Assembly (NCBI RefSeq): GCF_023499255.1
Contig: NZ_CP092183.1
Coordinates: 5,638,501 to 5,702,500 of the forward strand
Direction of reading: 5' to 3'
Source: Couchioplanes caeruleus
GTDB taxonomy: Bacteria > Actinomycetota > Actinomycetes > Mycobacteriales > Micromonosporaceae
DNA length: 64,000 nt
Each line of letters begins with the position of its first letter. Within the stretch, counting starts at the first letter, position 1. The notes below the pieces were generated by a model. It had not been told where the DNA came from, made no database searches, and saw only the letters and a program-made list of their open reading frames with translations. The position numbers were made by a program, and so were the translations under genes. This document shows positions 16,901-26,264 of this stretch, piece after piece.

Positions 16901-18842
16901 ACCGGCAGGCGTCCAGGGCATTCTGGTACAGCTCGCGGATCGCCAGGTCCGGCTCGCCGTACAGCTGGCGGCCCATGAGCAGCTCGCGGACCTTGTCGTC
17001 GGACAACCGGAACTGCAGCAGGGGCGTATCGAACACCGGCCGGCCCTCGTTGATCTCCGCCCGTACCCGCGCCGCCGAGAACGCGGCCGGCACGCCGCTG
17101 CCGAAGCCGTCCGGGAGCTCCAGTCCGGACAACACCCGGCGGGTCGCGTCGGCGCGCCGGACCAGCCCTTCGAAGGCGGCGTAGAGCGCCGGGTGGTCGC
17201 ACACCGCGGTCAGCGCTAGCGTGTCGCCGGTGCGCTGCCACGTCGCCTTGACCGTCGCCGCGTGCAGCGCCGACAGGTGCAGGCCCTCGCCAACGCCGAC
17301 GTGGTCGACCACCACCGTGGGCATCCGGCGCGGATCCGCCGCCAGGACGCCGGCCAGCCACAGCACGGCGGCCAGCGAGCGCAGGCGCGGTTCGAAGATC
17401 TGCGTCCGCAGGTCATCGGCCAGCCGCCGGTCGGCCGGGTCGCCGTCGATGCCGCGGACCAGGGCGCGCAGTTGGGAGGACAACTCCCGGGCGGTGACGT
17501 TCTCGGAGGTATCCCGGCCGGTGACGGCGGCGGCGAGCCGTTCGATCAGGGCGCACATGTCGGGGTCGGTCCAGAGCGACGACCGGCCGGCGAGCCAGCG
17601 GTGCACCAGCCAGGCGGCCAGCGCGTCGCGTGGCTCGGTTCGTCCCCGGCGCGCCAGCCCCTCCGCCCGGCGGCACACGTGCTCGTGCATGGCGTGCGTG
17701 ATCTCCAGGTCGCTGCGTGGCCCGTCCCGGTACGTCCGGGTGAAGTCCTGCGGGGTGATGCCGGCGGCCAACCGCAGTCCCGCGCTCAGCGCAATCTCCC
17801 GCAGGAACGGGGCGGCCACGAGGACCGCGACCTCACCCGCCGTGAGCCGGGCGTCGGGCGAAAGGCACAGCTCGGCCGCGGCGAGCACCCGCACGGGGTA
17901 GTCCTGCGCCGACCACGGGTCGGCGATGCCGGTGCGCTCTTGCAGGTGGTCCCGGGAGCCCTGCCAGCGGGTGGCGCAGTCGTCCACGATGTCGAGCACC
18001 GCGTGGCGGGCCCGGCCGACGTCGTCGCCCGGGGCGTCCGTGCGCGCCCACAGAGCGGTGGACTCGACGGCCCGGCGCCACGCGGTGCTGACCGGGTCGC
18101 CCTCGCACACGACTAGCGCCTCGACCTGCTCGCGCGTCATGCCGTTGAGCGCGATCACCAGCTCGGGCCTCTGCTCCAGGCCGTCGGTGCGGGCGGCCTT
18201 GCGGGCGAGCTCCCGGGTCACCTCGGCGCAGACCTCGCGCAGGGTCCGGGCGCTGTGCCGGCGGTCCAGCACCTCCGCCAGCGCCTGCGTGAAGAAGCTA
18301 CCGTCGTCCCCGTGCAGGCTGCGCTCGCCCGGCCGGCAGCTGTTGAACAGCACGAACGCGCCGTTGCCGGGGATCGGCAGCTGCCCGCGCGCCCACGGCG
18401 CCGACAGGGCGTCCGCGAGGTCGTTGCGGCAGGCGTCGACGACGAACAGGACAAGGTCGGCGGGACACCGGCTGAGGTCCGACGGTACGACTTGGACGAG
18501 GCTCTCCACCGCGGGCCCGTCCGGCCCGGAGTAGGCGTCCTGCGGCACGAGCCAGCTCTGCCCGTCCACCACGACGCCGTGCCCCGAGAAGTACACGACG
18601 AGCACGCCGCCGGGCGGGGCCTCGCGCACCGCCCGGGACACTGCGGCCCGGATGCGGTTGCCGGTCGGTTCCTGCCCGGTCGGGTCGCCGGCCCCGCAGT
18701 GCCGTACCTGGTATCCGGACTGACCCAGCGCGTCGGCCAGCCGCCGGATGTCGGCGCCCACCACGTCGGGGATCGGTGTAAAGAGGTCGTCGTCGCAGGA
18801 CGGGACGCCGATGAGCAGCGCCGAACGATCGGTCACAGCCAC
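13962..18842 (-). CDS. Caspase-like protease fused to HSP90-like ATPase and tandem helical repeats
   Basis: 1,626 residues. Residues 1-~230 are a caspase/metacaspase-like domain with the catalytic pair His88 (VVYFSGHG) and Cys138 (VVDACRN). Residues ~250-600 are helical with no recognised motif. Residues ~615-900 form a GHKL/HSP90-type ATPase: N-box ELYQNALDACR (637-647), DNGVGM (689-694) and QFGVGVFSY (736-744). The last ~450 residues contain several similar helical units (AKLGRSVPEVLTLFDRYRPL, VLDCSVAEALNYFEVLF, ARYGWTVAECHRRMARLVPL), probably tandem winged-helix or effector-associated modules. Caspase with HSP90-like ATPase occurs in bacterial conflict systems thought to trigger programmed death on infection. 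It leads an operon with a zinc-ribbon protein and a membrane protein. Confidence 0.88.
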   Translation of the reverse strand: MAVTDRSALLIGVPSCDDDLFTPIPDVVGADIRRLADALGQSGYQVRHCGAGDPTGQEPTGNRIRAAVSRAVREAPPGGVLVVYFSGHGVVVDGQSWLVPQDAYSGPDGPAVESLVQVVPSDLSRCPADLVLFVVDACRNDLADALSAPWARGQLPIPGNGAFVLFNSCRPGERSLHGDDGSFFTQALAEVLDRRHSARTLREVCAEVTRELARKAARTDGLEQRPELVIALNGMTREQVEALVVCEGDPVSTAWRRAVESTALWARTDAPGDDVGRARHAVLDIVDDCATRWQGSRDHLQERTGIADPWSAQDYPVRVLAAAELCLSPDARLTAGEVAVLVAAPFLREIALSAGLRLAAGITPQDFTRTYRDGPRSDLEITHAMHEHVCRRAEGLARRGRTEPRDALAAWLVHRWLAGRSSLWTDPDMCALIERLAAAVTGRDTSENVTARELSSQLRALVRGIDGDPADRRLADDLRTQIFEPRLRSLAAVLWLAGVLAADPRRMPTVVVDHVGVGEGLHLSALHAATVKATWQRTGDTLALTAVCDHPALYAAFEGLVRRADATRRVLSGLELPDGFGSGVPAAFSAARVRAEINEGRPVFDTPLLQFRLSDDKVRELLMGRQLYGEPDLAIRELYQNALDACRYRRTRRAYLDRTGEPTTGWTGRIEIRQGADAQGREYIECTDNGVGMGKEVLLSTFANAGERFVYRPTFRAEYARWQELDPPLQMVPNSQFGVGVFSYFMLAEEITIVTRPIGEDDVVAPLGFHVRIASSGSLFQINPSTGMPGGGTRVRLYLTGEDRLSVLRTMRRLLWVAEFDVDVAEEQGPSDTWRPEELRYPTATTTPLKHGTDLWWVTGEGGLAADGVRTNQERHGLVVNLRGPRRPQFTVDRNRLRQWDRDWIRAEIEASLPALQEWPGLTLPWLWRVTDKTPAVAEQVFDRLLAQRRRVPVEGSFAHGVLAPIERVGCLPVDQLLFNGDPISFYGPSASNMWLLAWRVGIWKGVLTFVGMEHVPEATRVDGFPVVRPLDAAVLDKVYEAGRGFPNPSAYGRPSVEDLIDLAADEDEPPVVRLRRLRRYAITGLDVSAAREIPPVHCRFRDNDELLTEGTEHRSLLYAAAAWAPPGRPPRRALGSLLVRASADLHAPLGEVLRRAAALVPPDWTPPAPVGELCDQVFTFNDLELFARDLDGVQPWIGPSISPAHIVRVSAKLGRSVPEVLTLFDRYRPLGYEVTGRHLFPADLQRVEHEALSYAHDLGTPLTALHLFALAGRVQATVREVRAGLSRLESAGFVRLPADDPEPEAVPTESERVIINEDLMLYEYATTRQSLASRWTAVHEMSRAIGPRHIGGFEDRLVERRRLLRIVDPRRPPTLPEIIDLTSVLDCSVAEALNYFEVLFPGSSAASSLSAEALDSDVRCSRLEQRRALVGNWDLPHFGVHDLSWALTAADIVQGAAWARQSVATFLGWLEPFRAIGVPVPALDDDARRALDDRPADRYDVHMVHRTEGYGRVHGLRSISLLWLVQVAARYGWTVAECHRRMARLVPLGLSLEYRPDRCPDEYVSWQDLLVLTVHRDGQEPALHGTVTAEQIAAAAADVDETAEAVRLRLARFAGLLELRLEPTA

Positions 18843-19023
18843 CTACCGCAGAAGGGTCACGGATGTACGACCTTACCTAGTGCGTGCGCGGGGGGACACT
18901 GAGCAATCGGGTTGACTTGCCTGTCACGGCGTTGGGGCGGTGCCCTTTGGGCTGACCCATGGGTTGCCGCGCGGGCCCGGTCGAGATCACTTAGGTGAGG
19001 TCTGTCTCGCGGATCATGGGCGT

Positions 19024-19781
19024 TGATCGTTGAACCGGTACGCCGTTCTTGGACTGCGGGTCCGCCGGGACGCAGGTGCGGATCGTCATGCCGTAGTGCC
19101 GGTCGACCTGGACGATCTCTGGATTTCAAAGGGCGACGTCAGCGACGTGCACGACGGTGATCGTCTTCTCGTTGTCTGTCAGGACATAGGCCGGAACCCC
19201 GCCCAGGCGCCGAAGGGTCGCGTCGAGGCAGTCCACAATCGTCGGCAGGGTCTAGTCGAAGACGGGATCACCACCCGGAACCGAGACCACGCCAGCCAGG
19301 CGCACCACGACGACGTGCGACGGCCGGCGATGCGCGGGCCCTCGCCCCAATCGAACTACATCCACAAATCCGGCTCCAGGATGCACGGCCGGAACACCCG
19401 CCGACGTCCGGCCTGGAACGACTGCTTCACCGCGGCGACCGCCCGCCGCGTCGTGCGTTCCCCGCCCGCAAACCCCATCGCGGTGATTCGCCGATGCACC
19501 ACGCCCGTCCGGACCCGGCCACCCGAGCAGGCGACCAGCTCCTCGATCTTGTCCATGAACTCGTCGATCGGACGAGCCCGATGCTGCCGCTCCTTCGGGT
19601 TGCGGCCCTCGTTCCGCAACTTCACATACCGGGCCACGGTGTGGTGGTCACAACCCGCAATGATGCGCAAACGTACCTTGACCGCCGACCTCATCCATCT
19701 CGCCCTGGACGAGTCGAGCCGCCGCCCGGAACCGTGGGTAGCCGTCGAGCAACCACTGCGATTCCTCCGCACCAGCACCAC
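19024..19781 (-). pseudogene. IS21-family istA remnant
   Basis: The minus strand encodes the IstA helix-turn-helix region (GCDHHTVARYVKLRN, RPIDEFMDKIEELVA). After a frameshift near 19,356 come catalytic-domain pieces AWLAWSRFRVVIPV and LRRLGGVPAYVLTDNEK, whose LTDN carries the second Asp. In-frame stops occur near 19,255 and 19,125, and the C-terminal third and istB are missing. Positions 19,782-19,989 show only decayed sequence. Confidence 0.75.
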
Positions 19782-20046
19782 ACCGGTCGCCGACCTGCTG
19801 TCCCGCTCGTCAAAACACCTACGCGCCCGCTACCAGAACCACTACGGAGCAGCAACTATCCCCTCCACACCTTCACGAAGAAACACGCCGATCGGGTCCG
19901 GTTGTGCAACCTTGCCGACGTCCTGCCAGCCGTCGCCACAGCCCTGCTCTAGCCCTGGCGGACAAGCGTGTCGAGCCCGTTACCGGCCATGGGGGGGGGT
20001 GTCCCTATGGCTTCTGTCAAGCGGCAAGGGCGAGCTTGTCTGCCGG

Positions 20047-20765
20047 TTAGCGCTGGTAGGGCGTTGCGGTGCGGAGCATGGCGTGCAGGACGTCGACACG
20101 ACGGCGGGCCAGGCAGATGAGGGCAGCGTTGTGTTTCTTGCCTTCGGCACGTTTCCGGTCGTAGTAGGCCCGGCTGGCCGGGTCGGCCAGAGCGGCGAAC
20201 GCAGACAGGAAGAACGCGCGTTTGAGCTGCTTGTTACCGCCCTTGGGCGGGTGTTCCCCGCGGATGCTAGTGCCGGAACGCCGGGTGACCGGTGCCAGGC
20301 CGGCGTAGGCAGCCAGATGGCCGGAGCTGGGAAACGCGGCGACGTCGCCGACTTCGAGCAGCATCCGAGCTGCGGTCCTGACCCCGACACCGGGCATCGA
20401 GATCAGGACCGAGGAAAGAGGGTGAGCATCGAGCATCCCCTCGACCTGCTCGGCGAGCTGCTCGCGCTGTTTGAGCAGCTCTCGCAGGTTGTCGGCAAGC
20501 CGCGGAAGGATCGTCTCGGCTGCGGTGGAGCCCGGGACGACGACCGTCTGGGCGTCAAGGGCGGTGAAGATCGCCTCGACCAAGCGAGCTCCCATGCGCG
20601 GTGCACGTGGCTTGACGATCTCCGTCAGTTTCGACCGGCCGGCCTTGCGCAGCCCGGCCGGGCCGGCGCACCGCGACAGCACTTCCAGGACCGCGGGATG
20701 CTGCACCTTCGGGCACAGCACCCGCTCGAGCGGCGGGTGGATCTGAGTGAGCAGACCACGGATCC
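20047..20765 (-). pseudogene. IS110-family transposase, N-terminally truncated
   Basis: The minus strand carries the C-terminal transposase_20 half: coiled coil (LRELLKQREQLAEQVEGML), SMPGVGVRTAARMLLEVGDV, AAYAGLAPVTRRSG and GNKQLKRAFFLSAFAAL. Coding similarity fades at RGLLTQIHPPLERVL near 20,762. The N-terminal RuvC-like DEDD domain is missing, replaced by unrelated sequence read on the other strand, so it cannot transpose by itself. Confidence 0.82.
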
Positions 20766-21661
20766 GACAGCATGGCTCACCGCCGTACCGGCGCTTGCCT
20801 GGTCCGAGATCGTGGCTCGCAGATCGCCGCTGGTCGCTTATCTGTGCCGCAGCGAGATTCTGTCCGCGGGCGCGGTTGCCCGGCACATCGTCGAACCCAA
20901 TGTCATCTACACAAGCGGTACGGAGGACACGGCCCAGTCCGCTTTCGGATATCGCATCGGGATGACGATGGCGGAATGGGCCTGCCGCGGCCTGATGGGT
21001 CTGGGGCCGACGCTTCACGCGGAGATTCGGGCCCCAGTCGGTCATGGACCTGCGTGGACGCCGTCGCTGGGACTGCCAGACCTCATCGGATATCACCCCG
21101 TGACAGGGCTCCCCTGGATTGTCGAGGCCAAAGGAGGACGCCGGCTCGCTGCGGATTCTTCCGATCGGACCGGGTGTCGAGAGTCGGCGCAGCCAACGTG
21201 GCGGAGCTGCAACGGTCACGCTCCTCGAGGACGACGAGTCCACACGGGTGGAGCGGCAGGCAGCTCGCCAGGATCCGTGGTATCTGCAGCGACCTGGCGA
21301 GCATCGGCTCGACATGCTCACCGGTGCCGTACCCGGCACCGACCTCGTCCTTGGCATGTCCCGGCGTTTGTACGCAGCCTGCGAAGAATTCGCGCTGCAA
21401 CAGGAGCAGATCGCGGTGATGGTGGATCAGGAGATCCCGCGCCCGGACCGCGACGAAGCTGACGACGTTGCAGATCAGATCAATGCCGCACGGAGGCGAT
21501 TGCTGTACCAGGAGGTTGACAGGTCCGAGGCAAGAACCCGTACGCGCGAAGCGTTCGAATCGGCGCAGGATCGCCAATGGCGGTCGCTGATCGACCGTCC
21601 CGCGCGGCTCACCCCGGAACCTGAACAGAATGTCTTGGAAGCGGCGACCGAAGACACCTAT

Positions 21662-22592
21662 CTAGGGCGTGTTTGGTAAGTCATCGGAGCCACTCACCGA
21701 TGGCAGCGACTCGGACGGTGGCGAGGTAGCGGACTGCGAGTTTGTCGTATCGAGTCGCGACGGCTCGGTGCCGCTTGAGCCGGTTGATGCCGCACTCCAC
21801 CGCATGACGCTGCTTGTAGATCTCCGGGTCGAACGCCGGTGGCCGGCCACCGGCCGAACCACGCCGTAGCCGATGCCCGACCTGGTCGGCCGGCTCACCG
21901 ATGGTCGCCCGGATGCCACGCCGGCGCAGCTCAGCACGGTTACCGCGGGAGCTGTAAGCCTTGTCGGCCAGGACCCGATCCGGTCGAGTCCTGGCCCGAC
22001 CCGGCCCTCGGCGCGGCACCCGGATACCGGCCAGGACCGCACCGAACTGCGGGCTGTCCCCGGCTTGTCCAGCAGTGACCAGCATCGACAGCGGACGCTG
22101 ACCTTGCTCGCAGGCCAGATGCAGTTTCGTGCTCAGCCCGCCGCGTGACCGGCCGAGGGCGTGGTCGTTGGGTTCGGTGTCCACTCCACCCGGCGGATGT
22201 TTCTGATCGTCCCCCATTTGCGGGCGCCGGCGGCATGCTGATGCGCCCGGCACACCGTCGAGTCGACCGACACGTCCCACGTGATGATCTGTCCCGCGTC
22301 CGCCGCCGCCTGCAACCGGGTCAGGATCTGCACCCACGTGCCGTCGCGCTGCCACTGCCGAAACAACCCATACGCGGTTTCCCACGGCCCATAGCGTTCA
22401 GGCATGTCCCGCCACGGCGAGCCGGTACGCACCCGCCACCGGATCGCGTTGATCACCATGCGCCGGTCCCGAGGCGGGCGTCCCATCCGCACCTCGGGCA
22501 GCACCGCCTCAAGCCTGGCCCATTGATCATTCGTCAAGTCACCACGCGCCACGCAAACTCAACGAACGATCAACATTCCAAACACGCCCTAG
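21662..22592 (-). mobile_element. IS5-family (two-frame transposase) insertion sequence
   Basis: Ends are inverted repeats CTAGGGCGTGTTTGG (from 21,662) and its complement (to 22,592). The target duplication is TA, or CTAG if the outer bases are counted as target; palindromic CTAG makes this ambiguous. The transposase is split across two overlapping minus-strand frames. The element sits within a nuclease-like pseudogene whose frame is restored on its removal. Confidence 0.87.
21681..22552 (-). CDS. IS5-family transposase made from two frames
   Basis: The first frame (22,552 to 22,133) begins [20 protein letters not shown] and holds the N-terminal domain plus the first Asp ([16 protein letters not shown]). 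The second frame (to 21,681) continues [19 protein letters not shown], then [14 protein letters not shown] (second Asp) and [22 protein letters not shown] (Glu). The shift between frames is near 22,145-22,190. Elements of this group commonly use programmed frameshifting, so this is probably functional. Confidence 0.83.
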
Positions 22593-22760
22593 CCGTGGAT
22601 GCACGAACCGCCGAGCTGGCGATGCCGCGCCGGTGACGAGCGGGTTCCGGTGTACAAACGCTGATTTCACGGCCGCCTGGAGTCTCATCCAGGCGGACCG
22701 ACGACCTGTCTGCGGACCGCGACCCAAGTTCGCCAGCTCATCGGTGTCGGAGAGGGTTAG

Positions 22761-24302
22761 GTGTCCCGGACTGGGGACGCGTGGCGCGGGCCGCCCGCTG
22801 CCATCCCCATGGTGGACGATGAGGGCGTGAGCCAGGACATGCACCGGCAGCTGACCACCGCGATCCGTGATCTGCTCGAGTTTTCATGGCAGCACCGGGG
22901 CGACCTGATCGCCGCCGACTCCGAGCACGCCGAAGATCTTGCCACCCACCTGCGGGCCGTCAACGCGGCCGCCACTGCCGCCGCGCAGGCCAGCGGATAC
23001 CTTCATGTCGCCAACGACGAAGCTCCCCTAGACCCGGCCGACGGCATGTGGGGTCGGAAGCTGAACGTTCGAACGTTACGCACGTTGGGGATCAGCGGCC
23101 TGCCACAAACCCGTAGCCATCCTGCTCCACCCGCAGACGTCGTCGAGGACCTCGCCGCATACCTCGCCGGGCCACACGTGCCGTGCGAGCGGATGTTCGT
23201 CATCGACGCAGACCTACCACTCGACCGCCCGCGCACGGTTGCAGGCTGGCGCATGGAGAGGCTGCGGGCCAGCGAACTTGTCCCGCTCACCCCGTTACCG
23301 TCGACTCGTGAGTTCGCTGACGATCCGTGGGACGAGGCGTTGAGTCTGGGCGGCTGCGTCGTCCTGCGCCGCGACACCGGCGATATCCGTCCGCGCGTCA
23401 GCACGATGTTCCCGGCCTGGCTCGGCGCCGACTTGGCTGAGCCCGAAGTACGGATCGCCGCGTGGGGGCCGATGCTGCTGCTGAACCTGGCCGCGACAGA
23501 CCGAGTTGTGGTGGCCGCCGAATACGAAATTGAGCCGGGCCGGGTTGTCGACCGCATCCGCGGGACAGGAGTCGGCCTGAGCGTCGACGGGGACGATGTC
23601 GATACCTGGGACGTTCCCGCATGGGGTCCATATCGACCGCTGTCCGCCGAACTGGACGACATGCTGACCGCGACCGCGGCGCTCGAACCGTTCCTGGCCG
23701 CGTTCCAAGCCCGGCCACAGGCGCCCAAGGACGTACGAGAGCGGGTACAGAAGGCCGAGGGGCGGCTGCGGCGCAGCACTCATCGACTGCTGGCCCAAGG
23801 CCCGCGCCTGGGCGTCGATGGAGACGTCGTATCGCCACGGGACCGTGCGGAGGTCCTGTTCTGGTTCATATCCGCTCTGGAGCACCTACTGATCCCCGAG
23901 AAGGGCGGCGGTGACTTCAGCAGGAAGGTCGCCCAACGAACCGCAATGATGATCGGTGACGACGACGAGGATCGGCTGACCGTCCACCGCGACGTAGCCC
24001 GTTGCTACAGCTTGCGTTCCCGATTCGCGCACGGGGACGCAATCGAGCCGGAAGACCTCGATGTCCTTCCCACCAAGGCGTACGGCTACCTGCGGGAGGT
24101 CCTGCGAGCGCTGATCATCCTCGGCCCGCATTTCAAGGTCGCCGACACGTGCGACGACGCACTGGTGTCAGCCAGCGTGCGAGCCGAGCAGATCACCGAT
24201 CCGGTGTCCGCTGTCGTCGACACTTTACCGGCGGATCTACGTGCCCTTCGCACCCCGGCCGACCGTCTACACCACCGGCCGCGCCGCCGCCGGCGCGCCT
24301 GA
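22761..24302 (+). CDS. Large protein with C-terminal HEPN (Apea-like) ribonuclease motif
   Basis: 513 residues from GTG 22,761; an ATG at 22,809 or a GTG a few codons later are alternatives, and no site stands out. The C-terminal third is helical and holds SLRSRFAHGD, where R419-x4-H424 matches the HEPN RNase motif, in a context (LFWFISALEHLLIPEKGGG before it) typical of Apea-like HEPN domains. The N-terminal ~300 residues have no recognised motif and may sense a trigger. HEPN proteins of this type are found in abortive-infection and toxin-antitoxin modules. No antitoxin partner is adjacent; the gene stands alone. Confidence 0.7.
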   Translation: MSRTGDAWRGPPAAIPMVDDEGVSQDMHRQLTTAIRDLLEFSWQHRGDLIAADSEHAEDLATHLRAVNAAATAAAQASGYLHVANDEAPLDPADGMWGRKLNVRTLRTLGISGLPQTRSHPAPPADVVEDLAAYLAGPHVPCERMFVIDADLPLDRPRTVAGWRMERLRASELVPLTPLPSTREFADDPWDEALSLGGCVVLRRDTGDIRPRVSTMFPAWLGADLAEPEVRIAAWGPMLLLNLAATDRVVVAAEYEIEPGRVVDRIRGTGVGLSVDGDDVDTWDVPAWGPYRPLSAELDDMLTATAALEPFLAAFQARPQAPKDVRERVQKAEGRLRRSTHRLLAQGPRLGVDGDVVSPRDRAEVLFWFISALEHLLIPEKGGGDFSRKVAQRTAMMIGDDDEDRLTVHRDVARCYSLRSRFAHGDAIEPEDLDVLPTKAYGYLREVLRALIILGPHFKVADTCDDALVSASVRAEQITDPVSAVVDTLPADLRALRTPADRLHHRPRRRRRA

Positions 24303-24746
24303 CCGGCGGCCCGGTTAGCAGCGCTCATCAGCTGCACCCCCGGGTCCGATTGCTTGAAGCGTCCTGGGTCTGTCATCCCGCACTGCCGGATCGAACTGAC
24401 CCGGCTCCGTCGTGACTGTGGTCCAGGTACCTGAGTCGACACGTCAGGGACGAGTATGCGTCTGTTCCTTGCGAGCACATCAGCGTGCTTGACGAACTTC
24501 TCTAGGAGGGCTGCCCCGGCCTGCGCTGAACCAGAACTTGCGGCATGCCCCTGACAACGCGGCTACACCGCCGCGTCCGGCGGTCATCATCCTCAACCGC
24601 GCTCGCTCTTCACGGCCCCAGGCAATCCGAGCACTGGCTCGACGAACGCCCCGATCGCCACGTGGGTCGGCGCTGGGATCTGGGTACACGTCTTTACCAT
24701 CGCCATCGACTGAGCACGCTGGAAGATCGTTTCTGGAACTTTTACC
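24303..24746. other. Non-coding stretch between convergent genes
   Basis: A 5-bp stem with 4-nt loop (24,302-24,315, ACCGG...CCGGT) directly follows the HEPN gene stop, a weak terminator candidate. Nothing else is supported. Confidence 0.35.
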
Positions 24747-25847
24747 TTACTTCCATGCCGCCAGCACATGGCCAACGTTCGGAGCATTCTTTGTGAAGGT
24801 GGTACGCCAGTCGAGACGCTTCCGGTGTTGGAGGTATCCCACGACGACGATCCGGGCGACTCCTAGTTCGGTAGCAGCCTGGTCGATCCACGAACTGCTT
24901 ATGCGTGCCGGAACGTTAAGTTGTCCGCTTGGGAAGATGCACGCAGAGGCCAAATTATTTGCTTCCGCCTCTTGAGCCGACTCATGGCTGCCCTTGTTAT
25001 CAATCTCCTCGGCGATGATGCGCTCTACATCCACATGCCCTCGGAGTACATGCGCGACCTCGTGGAGGAGGGTAAACAGGACTTTATCAAGACGCTGCCC
25101 CCTCCCCGAGAGTCCGATAACGGGATAGCCGTCGACATACATGGCACAGCCGTCTATCTTGCCACCCGGAAGCATCTCTACGTAAACCAGCCTTACACCG
25201 ACTTCCGCGAACAACTCAGGTAAGGGGAAGAATGCGTCTGACGTCTTGAGAATTCGAGGCAGGGAGCGGGCAAGGTCTTCCAGCCCGGCGGCTGAATAGC
25301 TTTTCCTAGGAGGCAGTTCGCGTGCCTTCTTACGGACGCACGCTACCCAGGCGCCTTGAAGAACGCTGATCTCTTCGCCCTGGTTGCCACGCCTCGCCGC
25401 AGCAGCGAATTCCGGTTCCGCGTCTAGCGAACTGAGCTCGAACAAATTCATAACTTCGGCCTCGAGTTCGTCGAGTGTGTCGCCGACGAGGAGCTTGCGT
25501 TTGCGAAGCAACTGGATGGGAGCTTTGCTATTGAGAAGCGCGCGCCGGCGCACTTCTTCCAGCTTCCCCTGGGTGGCTTTGTTCTTGACTTGTTCGGCAA
25601 GTAGATATTGATCCTGAAGCCTCAGCCAATACTCGGCCGATAGGCCTAGCGCGGCACCAATCTGGGCCGCCGATTCCCTGGTGATCTCCTTCTTGCCAGT
25701 CACGATCTCGGAGACGAACTGGGTCGGCCGATCGAGGACGGCGGCAAAATCGGCCTGAGACCAACCCCTGGCTTCCAACTCCTCACCAAGGAGTTGCCCC
25801 ACCGGGGTCTGGCGAGGCGGCAGTGGGTCGCGTTCAGGTTTGCTCAT
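24747..25847 (-). CDS. higA: HigA-type antitoxin with ImmA/IrrE metallopeptidase domain
   Basis: 366 residues. The N-terminal ~80 form an XRE helix-turn-helix of the HigA class (GEELEARGWSQADFAAVLD, then ALGLSAEYWLRLQDQYLL). The C-terminal domain has a zinc-peptidase motif H262-E-x-x-H266 (FTLLHEVAHVLRGH) and a downstream Glu in SHESAQEAEANNLA, as in ImmA/IrrE. Such proteins repress their own operon and can be inactivated or act by proteolysis after a stress signal. The start overlaps the upstream toxin stop by 4 nt (ATGA). The control region is likely the palindrome at 26,265-26,283. Confidence 0.87.
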   Translation of the reverse strand: MSKPERDPLPPRQTPVGQLLGEELEARGWSQADFAAVLDRPTQFVSEIVTGKKEITRESAAQIGAALGLSAEYWLRLQDQYLLAEQVKNKATQGKLEEVRRRALLNSKAPIQLLRKRKLLVGDTLDELEAEVMNLFELSSLDAEPEFAAAARRGNQGEEISVLQGAWVACVRKKARELPPRKSYSAAGLEDLARSLPRILKTSDAFFPLPELFAEVGVRLVYVEMLPGGKIDGCAMYVDGYPVIGLSGRGQRLDKVLFTLLHEVAHVLRGHVDVERIIAEEIDNKGSHESAQEAEANNLASACIFPSGQLNVPARISSSWIDQAATELGVARIVVVGYLQHRKRLDWRTTFTKNAPNVGHVLAAWK

Positions 25848-26167
25848 TTGGCTTCCATCTCGGGAGTCAAGAGTTCGAAGACGACGGCACCGTAGCTGTC
25901 GGAGTTCTTGAAGGTGAGGTCAATCAAGCGACCGGAGCTCAACACCGCCTGAGCCTTGCCCGGAAGGCCGTAGCCGGCTGACCTAATGCGCAACACGCGC
26001 ATGTTCCGAAGGTCGGTGTCGACGTGCGCCGCCCGCGCGCACTGAACGAGACGATGAAACTCCGCGATCTCCTGAGCACTCCAGCCTTTCGGATGGAACT
26101 CAGGTTCGACGGCGAGACGACGCAGAGTCTCATCCAGGTACTCCCGTTCCACGCGTTCATTCTCCAT
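25844..26167 (-). CDS. higB: HigB/RelE-like toxin candidate, partner of the ImmA-type antitoxin
   Basis: About 107 residues from ATG 26,167 (GTG 26,170 adjoins; the longer frame to 26,245 crosses the control region). The C-terminus reads RNMRVLRIRSAGYGL, KAQAVLSSGRLIDLTF, AVVFELLTPE, a beta-sheet pattern compatible with a RelE-fold mRNA interferase. Typical catalytic Arg/Lys/Tyr positions cannot be assigned with confidence. Toxin-first order and translational overlap with a HigA-ImmA gene support the role. Confidence 0.6.
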   Translation of the reverse strand: MENERVEREYLDETLRRLAVEPEFHPKGWSAQEIAEFHRLVQCARAAHVDTDLRNMRVLRIRSAGYGLPGKAQAVLSSGRLIDLTFKNSDSYGAVVFELLTPEMEAK

Positions 26168-26264
26168 CACCCATTGGCTGATGACGTGCACTCCAACAGC
26201 CGACGCTACACGTGCCCTACACCGGTCAGGGAGCGCCGAACACACCGAGAGCTCGTCATACTTA

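Larger units (their letters stand above)
20766..22636 (+). pseudogene. PD-(D/E)XK-like protein gene, frameshifted and split by an IS5-type element
   Basis: In one frame (about 20,766-21,160): WSEIVARRSPLVAYLCRS, LHAEIRAPVGHGPAW, LPDLIGYHPVTGLPW and IVEAKGG, a D...EAK pattern like a restriction-type nuclease core. A shift near 21,150-21,210 moves coding to another frame (LLEDDESTRVERQAARQDP to EAATEDTYL). The IS element at 21,662 then interrupts it. Joining the two sides at the TA target restores the frame: TYL-AVDARTAELAMPRR-stop at 22,634-22,636. The N-terminus also appears lost at the IS110 junction. The family seems to be an actinobacterial protein of unknown role. Confidence 0.6.

Noticed and set aside
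13060..18902. Large plus-strand frames opposite the caspase-HSP90 operon
   Set aside because: Antisense shadows of high-GC codons; the minus strand has full domain content.
19030..21462. 810-codon plus-strand frame
   Set aside because: Runs through IS21 and IS110 relics coded on the other strand; only its end (from about 20,766) resembles a real protein.
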